Under the pieces are notes generated by a model that worked only from the letters and a program-made list of their open reading frames with translations, was not told where the DNA came from and did not search any database. From JANNVK01 sp031414415 (GTDB lineage Bacteria; Acidobacteriota; Blastocatellia; Pyrinomonadales; Pyrinomonadaceae), in contig JANNVK010000004.1 in the NCBI GenBank assembly GCA_031414415.1, positions 9,087 through 73,086 on the forward strand: a stretch of 64,000 nt of DNA. Reading direction: 5' to 3'. Shown piece after piece: positions 24,100 through 32,284 of this stretch (positions within the stretch are counted from its first letter, which is position 1; the number at the start of each line of letters is the position of its first letter). A program made the position numbers and the translations under genes.

Positions 24100-26478
24100 C
24101 TAAACTTTAATATTTCTCAAAACAGACATTGCTTTTTCCAGCAAGTTTTCGCTTTCAATAACTCTCAAAACTCCATTCGCCGCAAAATTCGCATCAGAAT
24201 TTTCGTTGAGGAAAACCATCAGATTTTCCGGCGAAATTTTCGCGTTTTGGTCAAATTTAATTGCGAAACCTGTGTTAGTTTTATCGACCGAGACAACACG
24301 AAGTTCTTCCGCGAGCTTTCGTAACCTGGCATAATCGAATAAATTCTCAACCGATTCGGGAATTTTCCCATAGCGATCACTTATTTCAACGTGAATTTTC
24401 GCCAAAGTTTCCTCAGAATCGACAGATGAAATTCGTTTGTAAGTTCGAAGCCGTTGCGAAGTTTCGTTGATGTAATCCTTCGGAATCGCAACGTCAATTC
24501 CGAGATTTATTGAAACGCTGACATCATCAGAAATAACTTCACCGCGAATTTCCTGAATCGTTCGCTCGAGCATTTTTGTGTAAAGATCAAAACCGAGTGC
24601 ATCAAGTTGACCAGATTGTTGTCCGCCCAAGATGTTTCCAGCACCGCGAAGTTCTAAGTCGAGTGCTGCAATGCGAAAACCTGCACCCAAATCTGAAAAT
24701 TCGCGAATTGCAGAAAGCCTTCGACGGGCAATTTCTGACAAATCTCGTTCGTTAGGAATCAGTAAATAGGCATAAGCACGGCGACTCGAACGTCCGACGC
24801 GACCGCGAAGTTGATAAAGCTGCGAAAGTCCGTAATTATCTGCACGATTGATGATTATCGTATTCGCACGAGCAATATCAATACCGTTTTCGATAATTGT
24901 TGTTGCGACCAAAACGTCAAATTTGCGGTCAACAAAATCTAAAACTGCACGTTCCATTTCCTTTTCGTTCATCTGACCGTGGGCGACAACAATCCTCGCG
25001 TTTGGAACAATTTTTTTGATATGTCCGGCAATTGTTTCGATAGTTTCAACGCGATTATGGATAAAAAATACTTGTCCATCGCGTGCAAGTTCGAGTTCGA
25101 TGGCGGATTTAATCACGCTTTCCGAAAATTGAACAACCTGCGTATTTATCGCCAAGCGATCTCTTGGCGGCGTTTCAATCACAGACATATCTCGCATTCC
25201 GAGCAGCGACATATTCAAAGTTCTTGGAATTGGCGTTGCGGAAAGCGTCAAAACATCGACTTTTTTCTTCATTTGTTTGAGTTTTTCTTTGTGTGCAACA
25301 CCAAAACGCTGCTCTTCATCGACCACAACCAAACCAAGTTTTGGCATTTTTACATCAGCGGATAAAATTCGATGTGTACCGATAAGAACGTCAACTTCGC
25401 CTTTTTCGGTTTTTTCAACAACCTCTTTTTGCTCTTTTGCAGAACGAAATCTTGATAGAAGCTCTATTTTTACAGGAAACGCGGCGAAACGTTTTTTGAA
25501 AGATTCAGAATGTTGATAAGCCAAAACGGTCGTCGGCGTGAGAATTGCAACTTGCTTGCCGTCCATCACAGCTTTGAAAGTCGCACGCATTGCAACTTCA
25601 GTTTTTCCGTAGCCAACGTCGCCGATAATTAGTCTGTCCATTGGAGTTGCGGTTTCCATATCGCTCTTTAAATCTTCCACAGCCGATGCTTGATCGGGCG
25701 TTAAATCGTATGGAAATGCGTCTTCAAATTCAATTTGCCAAGGCGTATCGGCGGAATATGCGTAACCTTCGACCAACTTTCTTTCGGCATACAAACGCAA
25801 AAGTTCGTCCGCCATATCACGCATCGCACGCTTGGCTTTTGCCTTTGTTTTTTGCCAGCCGATAGAACCAAGTTTGTCTAAAACTGGCTGGGTTGATTCG
25901 CCGGAACTAAATCGTGAAACCAAATCAAGTCGCTCAACTGGAACAAAAAGTTTTGATTTTTCAGCGTAAGTCAATAAAACAAATTCTCGTTCAACTCCTT
26001 GTGATTCAATAACTTGCAAACCTTCAAAACGTCCAATTCCGTGATCCACGTGAACGACATAATCGCCTGCCTTTAAGTCTCGGAAGTCGGAAATGAATGC
26101 ATTGAGATTGGTTTTTGGTCTTTGGTCTTTAGTCTTTTTGGCTGTGCTTTTGAAACCTGAAGCCTGAGAATCGCCGAGAATGTCGTTTTCGGTTTGATAG
26201 ATTAGATCAAGCGAAGGAATTTCAAATCCGCTTGAAAGTGAGCCGTAAGTGATGTTTTTAGTTGAAATTACAAGTTCGTAATCGCGTAAAATTTCCGAAA
26301 ATCTGTCCGCAATTCCGTGAGATTGAAACACAAAACTTCGTTCGTGTTGCGAATTAGTGCGAAAATCGGCAACAAAATCTTTGATGTTGCCGTGAAATTT
26401 GCGTGTCGAACGAGATTGAATCTCAAATTCGACAGCTTCCTCGGCAGTTGGGAATAAAAATAAAGGTTTGCTCGACAT
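24100..26478 (-). CDS. mfd: Transcription-repair coupling factor, N-terminally short (792 aa)
   Basis: Mfd displaces stalled RNA polymerase and recruits UvrA. Here an RNAP-interaction (CarD-like) domain is at about residues 138-200 (DYVVHVDHGIGRFEG), followed by the SF2 helicase motor (Walker A DVGYGKTEV at about 287-295, DEEQRFG at 387-393, GRVGRS) and the C-terminal TRCF domain. Normal Mfd is about 1100-1150 aa; the UvrB-homology module of roughly 350 residues that binds UvrA is missing. Upstream are only a 32-bp palindrome, a hairpin repeat and prmC, with no trace of the missing part. Either the gene lost its front or the module was never here. Confidence 0.85.
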   Translation of the reverse strand: MSSKPLFLFPTAEEAVEFEIQSRSTRKFHGNIKDFVADFRTNSQHERSFVFQSHGIADRFSEILRDYELVISTKNITYGSLSSGFEIPSLDLIYQTENDILGDSQASGFKSTAKKTKDQRPKTNLNAFISDFRDLKAGDYVVHVDHGIGRFEGLQVIESQGVEREFVLLTYAEKSKLFVPVERLDLVSRFSSGESTQPVLDKLGSIGWQKTKAKAKRAMRDMADELLRLYAERKLVEGYAYSADTPWQIEFEDAFPYDLTPDQASAVEDLKSDMETATPMDRLIIGDVGYGKTEVAMRATFKAVMDGKQVAILTPTTVLAYQHSESFKKRFAAFPVKIELLSRFRSAKEQKEVVEKTEKGEVDVLIGTHRILSADVKMPKLGLVVVDEEQRFGVAHKEKLKQMKKKVDVLTLSATPIPRTLNMSLLGMRDMSVIETPPRDRLAINTQVVQFSESVIKSAIELELARDGQVFFIHNRVETIETIAGHIKKIVPNARIVVAHGQMNEKEMERAVLDFVDRKFDVLVATTIIENGIDIARANTIIINRADNYGLSQLYQLRGRVGRSSRRAYAYLLIPNERDLSEIARRRLSAIREFSDLGAGFRIAALDLELRGAGNILGGQQSGQLDALGFDLYTKMLERTIQEIRGEVISDDVSVSINLGIDVAIPKDYINETSQRLRTYKRISSVDSEETLAKIHVEISDRYGKIPESVENLFDYARLRKLAEELRVVSVDKTNTGFAIKFDQNAKISPENLMVFLNENSDANFAANGVLRVIESENLLEKAMSVLRNIKV

Positions 26479-26520
26479 AAACGAAATTCAAATTTTAACA
26501 CAGCGTTAATTCACCCGAGA

Positions 26521-26552
26521 TTATTCATCTGAAAATATTTTCAGATGAATAA
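26521..26552. other. Perfect 32-bp palindrome
   Basis: TTATTCATCTGAAAAT followed by its exact complement. It lies 43 bases upstream of the short mfd gene. It could form a hairpin (terminator for prmC on the minus strand) or be a dimeric regulator site. Confidence 0.8.
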
Positions 26553-26570
26553 ATCAAACCAAAGAATTTC

Positions 26571-26684
26571 ACCACAGATTCACACAGATAAACACCAGAT
26601 AAAACTGATAAATATAAAGAGATTTATTTTGATTATAGATGCTTATCTTGCTTTTATCCGCTTTAATCTGTGTGCATCTGTGGT
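26571..26684. repeat. Hairpin repeat, CACAGATT family
   Basis: Left arm ACCACAGATTCACACAGATA and right arm ATCTGTGTGCATCTGTGGT are complementary, with reiterated CACAGAT words. No gene is inside. It lies between mfd and prmC. Confidence 0.85.
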
Positions 26685-26720
26685 AAAACATGCTTTATTT
26701 TATTGCATAATTTGGGTTAA

Positions 26721-27560
26721 TTACATTCGAAGAAAAACAACTCGCAAATGTTCTTGTAAATCGGGCAGAAACTCAATCTGTGACCATAATTTTGAATTTT
26801 CAGCGAATGAGCGAATAGTTTCTGACTGGTTAAATCCAATTTCAATCAACAAAAAACCGTTTTGTTTGAGATATTTTGGCGATTCGGAAATCAAAGTTTC
26901 GATAATTGAAAGCCCATTGCCACCATCAGTCAGAGCGTTAAGCGGTTCAAAATGTTGGACTTCCGGTTGTAAAGTCGAAATAGTTTCGCTGGCAATATAC
27001 GGCGGATTTGACACGATTGCGTCAAACCTTTCGATATTCAACGAACTGAAAATATCAGAAGTTTTGAGCGTCAAACGATTTGAGACTTTATGAACTTTCG
27101 CATTAATTTCGGCGATTTTCAAGGCTTTTTCAGAAATATCAAGTCCAAACGCATTTGCAGAAACTAGATTATGTAAAATTGAGATTGAAATGCAGCCCGA
27201 TCCAATTCCAACTTCGCAGAATGTCGAATTTTCAGCAAGATTTTGGAGCGAAGTTCCGACAATTATCTCAGTTTCAGGTCGCGGAATTAAAACATCTTTC
27301 GAAACAAAAAAGTCTAAACCATAAAATTCTTGATTTTCGGTAATGTGTTGAAAAGGCTCGCGGTTTGAACGTCTTTTTAATAAGTTATCGAATAAAATTT
27401 GCTCAGTTTTTGTTAAAAAATAATCGTCGTGAGCAAATAAAAACGTCTGATCTTTTTTTAACGCAAATGCGAGCAAAGACTTAGCCTCGCGACGCGATTC
27501 GGCGATTCCAGCGGTTTCGAGAATTGCTGTTGCTTCATTAATTTTTGATTTAATGTTCAC
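26721..27560 (-). CDS. prmC: Peptide chain release factor glutamine methyltransferase
   Basis: About 279 aa. PrmC methylates the GGQ glutamine of RF1/RF2. The NPPY motif (VSNPPYIAS), the SAM-binding EVGIGSGCISIS and IPRPETE are all present, in the usual order and spacing. I prefer the GTG at 27560 (MNIKSKINEA); the upstream ATG at 27587 lies at the edge of the 134-bp repeats. It is followed by the short mfd on the same strand. Confidence 0.9.
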   Translation of the reverse strand: MNIKSKINEATAILETAGIAESRREAKSLLAFALKKDQTFLFAHDDYFLTKTEQILFDNLLKRRSNREPFQHITENQEFYGLDFFVSKDVLIPRPETEIIVGTSLQNLAENSTFCEVGIGSGCISISILHNLVSANAFGLDISEKALKIAEINAKVHKVSNRLTLKTSDIFSSLNIERFDAIVSNPPYIASETISTLQPEVQHFEPLNALTDGGNGLSIIETLISESPKYLKQNGFLLIEIGFNQSETIRSFAENSKLWSQIEFLPDLQEHLRVVFLRM

Positions 27561-27574
27561 TGTTTTCCAAAAAA

Positions 27575-27960
27575 GTACCGCTGCCATCTTGGCGGCGGTC
27601 GCGTTTTGCTTCCAGCCAACGCCTCTCGAGTCCGAAGTAATTTATAGAAACTAACACTTGCGAGCAAGATGCTCACAAGACCGCCGTCAGGATGACAGCG
27701 TTACCTCAGTACCGCTGACTTCCAGTCGGCGGTCGCGTTGTGCTTCCAGCCAACGCTTCTCGAGTCCGAAGTAATTTATAGAAACTAACACTTGCGAGCA
27801 AGATGCTCACAAGACCGCCGTCAGGATGACAGCGTTACCTCGAATCAGAGACTTCTAATCGGCAGTCGCGTTTTGCTTCCAGCCAACGCACTTCGAAATA
27901 CAAAACAATTTGCGAGCAATATGCTCACAAGCCCGTCGCCAAGACGGACGGCGATACAGT
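27575..27960. repeat. Tandem repeat, about 2.9 units of 134 bp
   Basis: Units begin at 27575, 27709 and 27843. Each has GTCGCGTTNTGCTTCCAGCC, a CTCGAGTCCGAAG stretch and GCGAGCAAGATGCTCACAAG. The first two units are nearly identical; the third has diverged in its second half. The repeat edge is translated into the start of prmC (alternative ATG) and the end of the alpha/beta hydrolase. Confidence 0.85.
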
Positions 27961-28821
27961 TGATGGTAACACTGCTCTGAATTCAAGATACAACTCTAAA
28001 ACTTTTTCAGGAACTTCAAAATGCGGATAATGTCCAATTCCAGCAAGTTCAACAATATCAGTAAGTTGCGGACAAACTTCACGAAATCTATTAACCAAAT
28101 GTTTGCCCGAAACGCGATCTTCTGAACCGTTTATCATTCGAAAAGGAACGTCAATTTCTTGCAAAGCCGAAACCCAACGTTCGCGGTAGGTCGTCCGTTC
28201 GGTCATATATCTAATCAATTTGTGTGCGATTCGCTTTCCGTTATTAAACTTAAAAACTTCGAGAAAATCGACAAATTCTGCTTCAGTTGGCTGAGTTTTA
28301 TCGCCAAAAACTGAAGCTAAACCTTGTTTGAAACGCGAATCGCTAATCAAACGTCCAAAAATAAATCCGAGCGGACTTATTAAAAGTTTTTGAGCCAAGA
28401 TTGGGCGATGAGTTTCGGGAAACAACGCTCCGTTGAGCATACAAATCGAAGCAATTTCGAAATCTAAATCGCGTTCAGATTTTCGTGCCAGAAGTTCTTG
28501 TGTGATTGTGTTTCCGTAATCGTGAGAAAGAATATGAATTTTTTTGACATTCAAATGTTTGAGGAGTTTTTCTAGTTCATCAACCTGATTAAATGTTGTG
28601 TAATCATAACTTACAGGTTTTTTGGAAAATCCGTAACCAATCATATCAAACGAAAGAACCGAATATCTTGCCGCTAAATTGTCCCAAATTTTATGATAAT
28701 CGAACGAAGAACTTGGGAATCCGTGCAAACAAAGCAGAACTTCTGTCGATTCGCTACTCAATTGATAAAAAATATCATCATAAAAATTACCAGATTTGTG
28801 CCAATCGTTTAGTTTCATCAA
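27925..28821 (-). CDS. Alpha/beta hydrolase, haloalkane-dehalogenase/epoxide-hydrolase-like
   Basis: 298 aa. LHGFPSSSFDYHK gives the oxyanion-hole region, and the nucleophile elbow is SHDYGNT, with Asp rather than Ser, as in haloalkane dehalogenases and epoxide hydrolases. The catalytic His lies in GIGHYPHFE near the C-terminus. The last dozen residues (LPSTVSPSVLATGL) are translated 134-bp repeat. Divergent from the zinc peptidase gene. Confidence 0.8.
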   Translation of the reverse strand: MMKLNDWHKSGNFYDDIFYQLSSESTEVLLCLHGFPSSSFDYHKIWDNLAARYSVLSFDMIGYGFSKKPVSYDYTTFNQVDELEKLLKHLNVKKIHILSHDYGNTITQELLARKSERDLDFEIASICMLNGALFPETHRPILAQKLLISPLGFIFGRLISDSRFKQGLASVFGDKTQPTEAEFVDFLEVFKFNNGKRIAHKLIRYMTERTTYRERWVSALQEIDVPFRMINGSEDRVSGKHLVNRFREVCPQLTDIVELAGIGHYPHFEVPEKVLELYLEFRAVLPSTVSPSVLATGL

Positions 28822-28871
28822 AAAAAATGGTAATATTTCGAAACTAAATATTCAAACTCGAGGAACGAATT

Positions 28872-29714
28872 ATGCTGAGAGGAAGAGAAAGCGAAAATGT
28901 CGAAGATCGGCGAGGAATGTCAGGCAAAACTGTTGCACTTGGCGGCGGCGGTTGTTTTACATTTATTTTGATAATTGCGGCGGTTCTTTTAGGTGGCGAT
29001 CCGTCGGCTTTGCTCCAACAAGCAAATCAACAAGATGTTCCGGCGGTTCAAAATAATTCGCCTCAACAAAACGACGAAGCTATTAAAAATGTAAAAACAA
29101 TTTTGGCTGGAACAGAAGACGTTTGGCGTGAGATTTTTAGAAAAAACGGCGGAAATTATCGTGATCCGAAACTTATTGTTTTTGAAGGGCAAACGCCCTC
29201 AGCCTGCGGTCGTGCAGATTCTTCAACCGGACCGTTTTATTGCCCAGGCGATGAGCAACTTTATCTTGATATGGCTTTTTTTCGCGAACTTAAAAACGAG
29301 TTTAAAGCACCGGGTGATTTTGCCCAAGCCTATGTTATTGCTCACGAAGTTGGACATCACATTCAGAATATAACCGGCACAATGAACAAAATGACCGCGT
29401 TGCAAAAGCGTGTCATCGAAGCCGATTCGAACAGACTTTCGGTGCGTTTAGAACTTCAGGCTGATTGTTATGCCGGCGTTTGGGGCAATGCAATGAACAA
29501 AAAAGGACAAGTTGAGGTTGGAGATTTGGAAGAAGCGATTCGTGCGGCGGCTGGCGTTGGCGATGATATGATTCAAAAACGAACTCAAGGTTATGTTGTT
29601 CCTGAATCTTTCACACATGGTTCGGCAAAAGATCGTGCAACTTGGTTTATGAAAGGCTATCAAACCGGTGATTTTCGGCAATGTTCTACTTTTGCCGGAA
29701 TTCGCGGAATGTAA
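28872..29714 (+). CDS. Neutral zinc metallopeptidase, YpfJ family
   Basis: 280 aa. Landmarks are an N-terminal RGRESENVEDRRG segment, a membrane helix at about residues 21-41 and the zinc motif AHEVGHHIQN (His158, Glu159, His162), then QADCYAGVWGN with the third ligand region. This order is typical of the YpfJ/neutral zinc metallopeptidase family of the cell envelope. The substrate is not known. Confidence 0.9.
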   Translation: MLRGRESENVEDRRGMSGKTVALGGGGCFTFILIIAAVLLGGDPSALLQQANQQDVPAVQNNSPQQNDEAIKNVKTILAGTEDVWREIFRKNGGNYRDPKLIVFEGQTPSACGRADSSTGPFYCPGDEQLYLDMAFFRELKNEFKAPGDFAQAYVIAHEVGHHIQNITGTMNKMTALQKRVIEADSNRLSVRLELQADCYAGVWGNAMNKKGQVEVGDLEEAIRAAAGVGDDMIQKRTQGYVVPESFTHGSAKDRATWFMKGYQTGDFRQCSTFAGIRGM

Positions 29715-29873
29715 CTTTTTAAACTAGATTCTGCAATTTCCATTAAGTTCTTGTAAATAACTAATTTCTAATTTTTTTAAATGGTAAATTTTCGCAAAAA
29801 CGAATATATTTAACGCTAGTTAATTTATTAAATTTTTTGGCAAAAAACGGTAAGTCCAACGTCAGATACCTTT

Positions 29874-31226
29874 ATGAGCAAATATCGCAAAATTGTCTGG
29901 AACGAGGGAATGTTGCTAACTCCGCATCATTTTCAGCAGTGGGACAATTACCACGAAGAACTTCTCAGTTCGCGTTTTCGCTCGGCTATTCCTTTTGATT
30001 ACGGTGTTTTAGATATTCAAATTAGTCGCGAAGCGATTGCTAACGGAAACTTTCAACTCACAAACTGCCACGCGGTTTTAACAGATGGTTTGGTTATCCA
30101 CATTCCTGATACCGATTCGATTCCAGATTTACGCCAAGTTGGCGGACATTTTCATCCCGAAATAGAAAAACTTGGAGTTCATTTAGCTGTTCCGGCACAG
30201 AAACTTGGAGAAGCAAATTTTCAAGCAAATGGTGTTAAATCAAATGCTAACATTCGTTTTTTGCAAGAAGGTGCATTAGTTAAAGATGAAACTAGCGGAA
30301 CAAATGAGCAACCGCTTTCATTAGCAAAAAGCAACCTCCGAATAATTTTTGACGATGAGCTTCGTGATGGTTTTAGTTCAATAAAAATTGCAGAACTCGA
30401 GAGAACGTCAACCGGACAGCTCCAAATTTCAGAAACCTATATTCCGCCGATTTTAAAAGTTTCGGCAAATATTTGGCTCGGAAATATGCTTCGTCAGATG
30501 GTTGAAATTTTGATCACAAAAAGCAGTTCACTTGGTGAACAAAGAAGGCAAAGAAACACCGGATTAGCAGATTTTACAACCTCAGAAGTTGCGATATTTT
30601 GGTTGCTAAACACAATAAACGCTTCGATTCCGTCGATGTCGCACTTTTTTCATTCGCCGCTTTTGCATCCTGAAAGGCTTTATATTGAAATGGCAAATTT
30701 GGTCGGAAAATTAACAACATTTTCGACTGAACATCACCCGAAAGACATTGTTAAATATGATCACGATGATTTGTATTTCACATTTTACAATCTTTCAACA
30801 CAACTTAAGGATTTGCTTGAAACCGTTATTCCGAGCAGATGTGTGCCAATTCCGCTCGAAAAAACACGCGATACTTTATACATCGGCAGAATTGAAGATG
30901 AACGATTGCTCAAAGAAGCAGGATTTTATCTTGGCGTAAAAGCCCAAATGTCTGAAGGCAAATTGATTGAAGGCGTTCCGCGTGTGGTAAAAATCGGTTC
31001 GCGAGATGTGATTGACACAATTATCGGTTCGGCACTTCCGGGCGTAAATTTGATGTATTCAAATCCGCCACCAGCACCAATTCCGGCGAGAATCGGATTT
31101 CGTTATTTTCAGCTCGACAATGTCGGTCCATATTGGGACGGCATAAAAGGCTCAAAGGTAATTGCGGTTTATGTTCCAAATGAAATTCCAGACGAAAAAC
31201 TCGAACTTTATGCTGTGAAACCTTAA
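29874..31226 (+). CDS. tssK: T6SS baseplate subunit TssK
   Basis: 450 aa, the usual TssK length. The N-terminus VWNEGMLLTPHHFQQWD is the family hallmark. TssK links the baseplate (TssEFG) to the membrane complex (TssLM). The product is cytosolic. It is first in a + strand run that continues to the window end. Confidence 0.95.
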   Translation: MSKYRKIVWNEGMLLTPHHFQQWDNYHEELLSSRFRSAIPFDYGVLDIQISREAIANGNFQLTNCHAVLTDGLVIHIPDTDSIPDLRQVGGHFHPEIEKLGVHLAVPAQKLGEANFQANGVKSNANIRFLQEGALVKDETSGTNEQPLSLAKSNLRIIFDDELRDGFSSIKIAELERTSTGQLQISETYIPPILKVSANIWLGNMLRQMVEILITKSSSLGEQRRQRNTGLADFTTSEVAIFWLLNTINASIPSMSHFFHSPLLHPERLYIEMANLVGKLTTFSTEHHPKDIVKYDHDDLYFTFYNLSTQLKDLLETVIPSRCVPIPLEKTRDTLYIGRIEDERLLKEAGFYLGVKAQMSEGKLIEGVPRVVKIGSRDVIDTIIGSALPGVNLMYSNPPPAPIPARIGFRYFQLDNVGPYWDGIKGSKVIAVYVPNEIPDEKLELYAVKP

Positions 31227-31234
31227 GGAAAATT

Positions 31235-31507
31235 ATGATTGACGATGAAGAATTCAATGAAAAGTTTGCAACTGTTGCAGAAGCATTGAAGTATATTAGC
31301 GAATCGCAAGCGAAATCTGAGTGGATTCATAAACGTGACTATCATATCCATTTGAAAGAAATTGCGGCAATTCGCGAAATTCAAGATAAAACACAAAAAC
31401 ATCTTGAACACATTTCAAAATTAATTGGAATTGCCTTTGAAGAATTAGAATTTCAAGATAATAAACTTGAAGAAGCAGGGAAAGTTTTGAGTCAAAAAAG
31501 ACTTTAA
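31235..31507 (+). CDS. Small coiled-coil protein between tssK and tssL, 90 aa
   Basis: A short, charged helical protein with heptad-like spacing from about residue 35 (EIAAIREIQDKTQKHLEHI). I do not recognise it among T6SS core proteins. GGAAAATT precedes the ATG. It lies 8 bases after tssK and 14 before tssL, so it is in the core operon and may be a structural or chaperone-type accessory. Confidence 0.65.
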   Translation: MIDDEEFNEKFATVAEALKYISESQAKSEWIHKRDYHIHLKEIAAIREIQDKTQKHLEHISKLIGIAFEELEFQDNKLEEAGKVLSQKRL

Positions 31508-31521
31508 AAGTTGAAGATAAT

Positions 31522-32217
31522 ATGTCAGACGAAAGAACAAGCCGAAGAAACCAAACTGTCAATGATATGTCGAGTTTCGCCTCGCCGATTTTTGATTTAA
31601 TTCTTCGTCTGAAAGCCGGAATAGTTGCACCTTCCAATAATCTTCGCCCAAAAGTTGCCGGACTTCTCAAAGATTTTGAAGATCGTGCTAATCGTTACCG
31701 ATTTGATTCAAAGATTATTCAAGTTTCGAAATTTGCACTCGCGTCTTTTGTTGACGAAACAATTTTGACAAACAATTTTCCGCTCAAAGATGAATGGGAA
31801 AAAAATCCGCTCCAGCTTGAATATTTTGGCGAGCAACTAGCCGGAAACAAATTTTTTGACAAACTTCAGGCAATGCTCAAGCAAATTGAAACAACTCAAG
31901 ATGCAGTTGAAATCTACTATGTTTGTATGTTGCTTGGTTTTAAAGGACGATATGCGGTTTACGAACACGATAAACTGATGAGCATTATGCAATCGACGGC
32001 AAATGCTCTGGTGAAAGTTGGGAAAATTTCTAATGTCGAACTTTCGCCGCATTGGTTAGCAAACGATCAGCCTAAACCTCAAGAAAAACGCGGAATGCCA
32101 ACGTGGGCAAAGGTTTCTGCATTTGGCGGAATTGGTTTGGCGGTTGTCATCTATTTATTAATGTTTTTACTTTCATCAAAGTTTTTAGATGATGCGATAC
32201 AGAAATTGAAGATTTAA
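31522..32217 (+). CDS. tssL: T6SS membrane protein TssL (DotU/IcmH-like)
   Basis: 231 aa. Cytoplasmic DotU-type domain (ASFVDETILT, LQLEYFGEQLAG, YYVCMLLGFKGRY) then one C-terminal transmembrane helix (about residues 201-222). There is no C-terminal peptidoglycan-binding extension, so cell-wall anchoring must come from elsewhere. TssL joins TssM in the inner membrane. Confidence 0.95.
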   Translation: MSDERTSRRNQTVNDMSSFASPIFDLILRLKAGIVAPSNNLRPKVAGLLKDFEDRANRYRFDSKIIQVSKFALASFVDETILTNNFPLKDEWEKNPLQLEYFGEQLAGNKFFDKLQAMLKQIETTQDAVEIYYVCMLLGFKGRYAVYEHDKLMSIMQSTANALVKVGKISNVELSPHWLANDQPKPQEKRGMPTWAKVSAFGGIGLAVVIYLLMFLLSSKFLDDAIQKLKI

Positions 32218-32284
32218 TTTTAGTTCAAATATAACGAACAAATGCGGTAATTAAGATTTTTTGCAGTTTACTGATAACCGAAAT

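Noticed and set aside
24100..26478. RecG instead of Mfd
   Set aside because: The CarD-like RID domain (DYVVHVDHGIGRFEG) and C-terminal TRCF part fit Mfd; RecG has a wedge domain at that place.
27575..27960. CRISPR or integron-like array
   Set aside because: Unit length is 134 bp and whole units are repeated, including the supposed spacer; no recombinase gene nearby.
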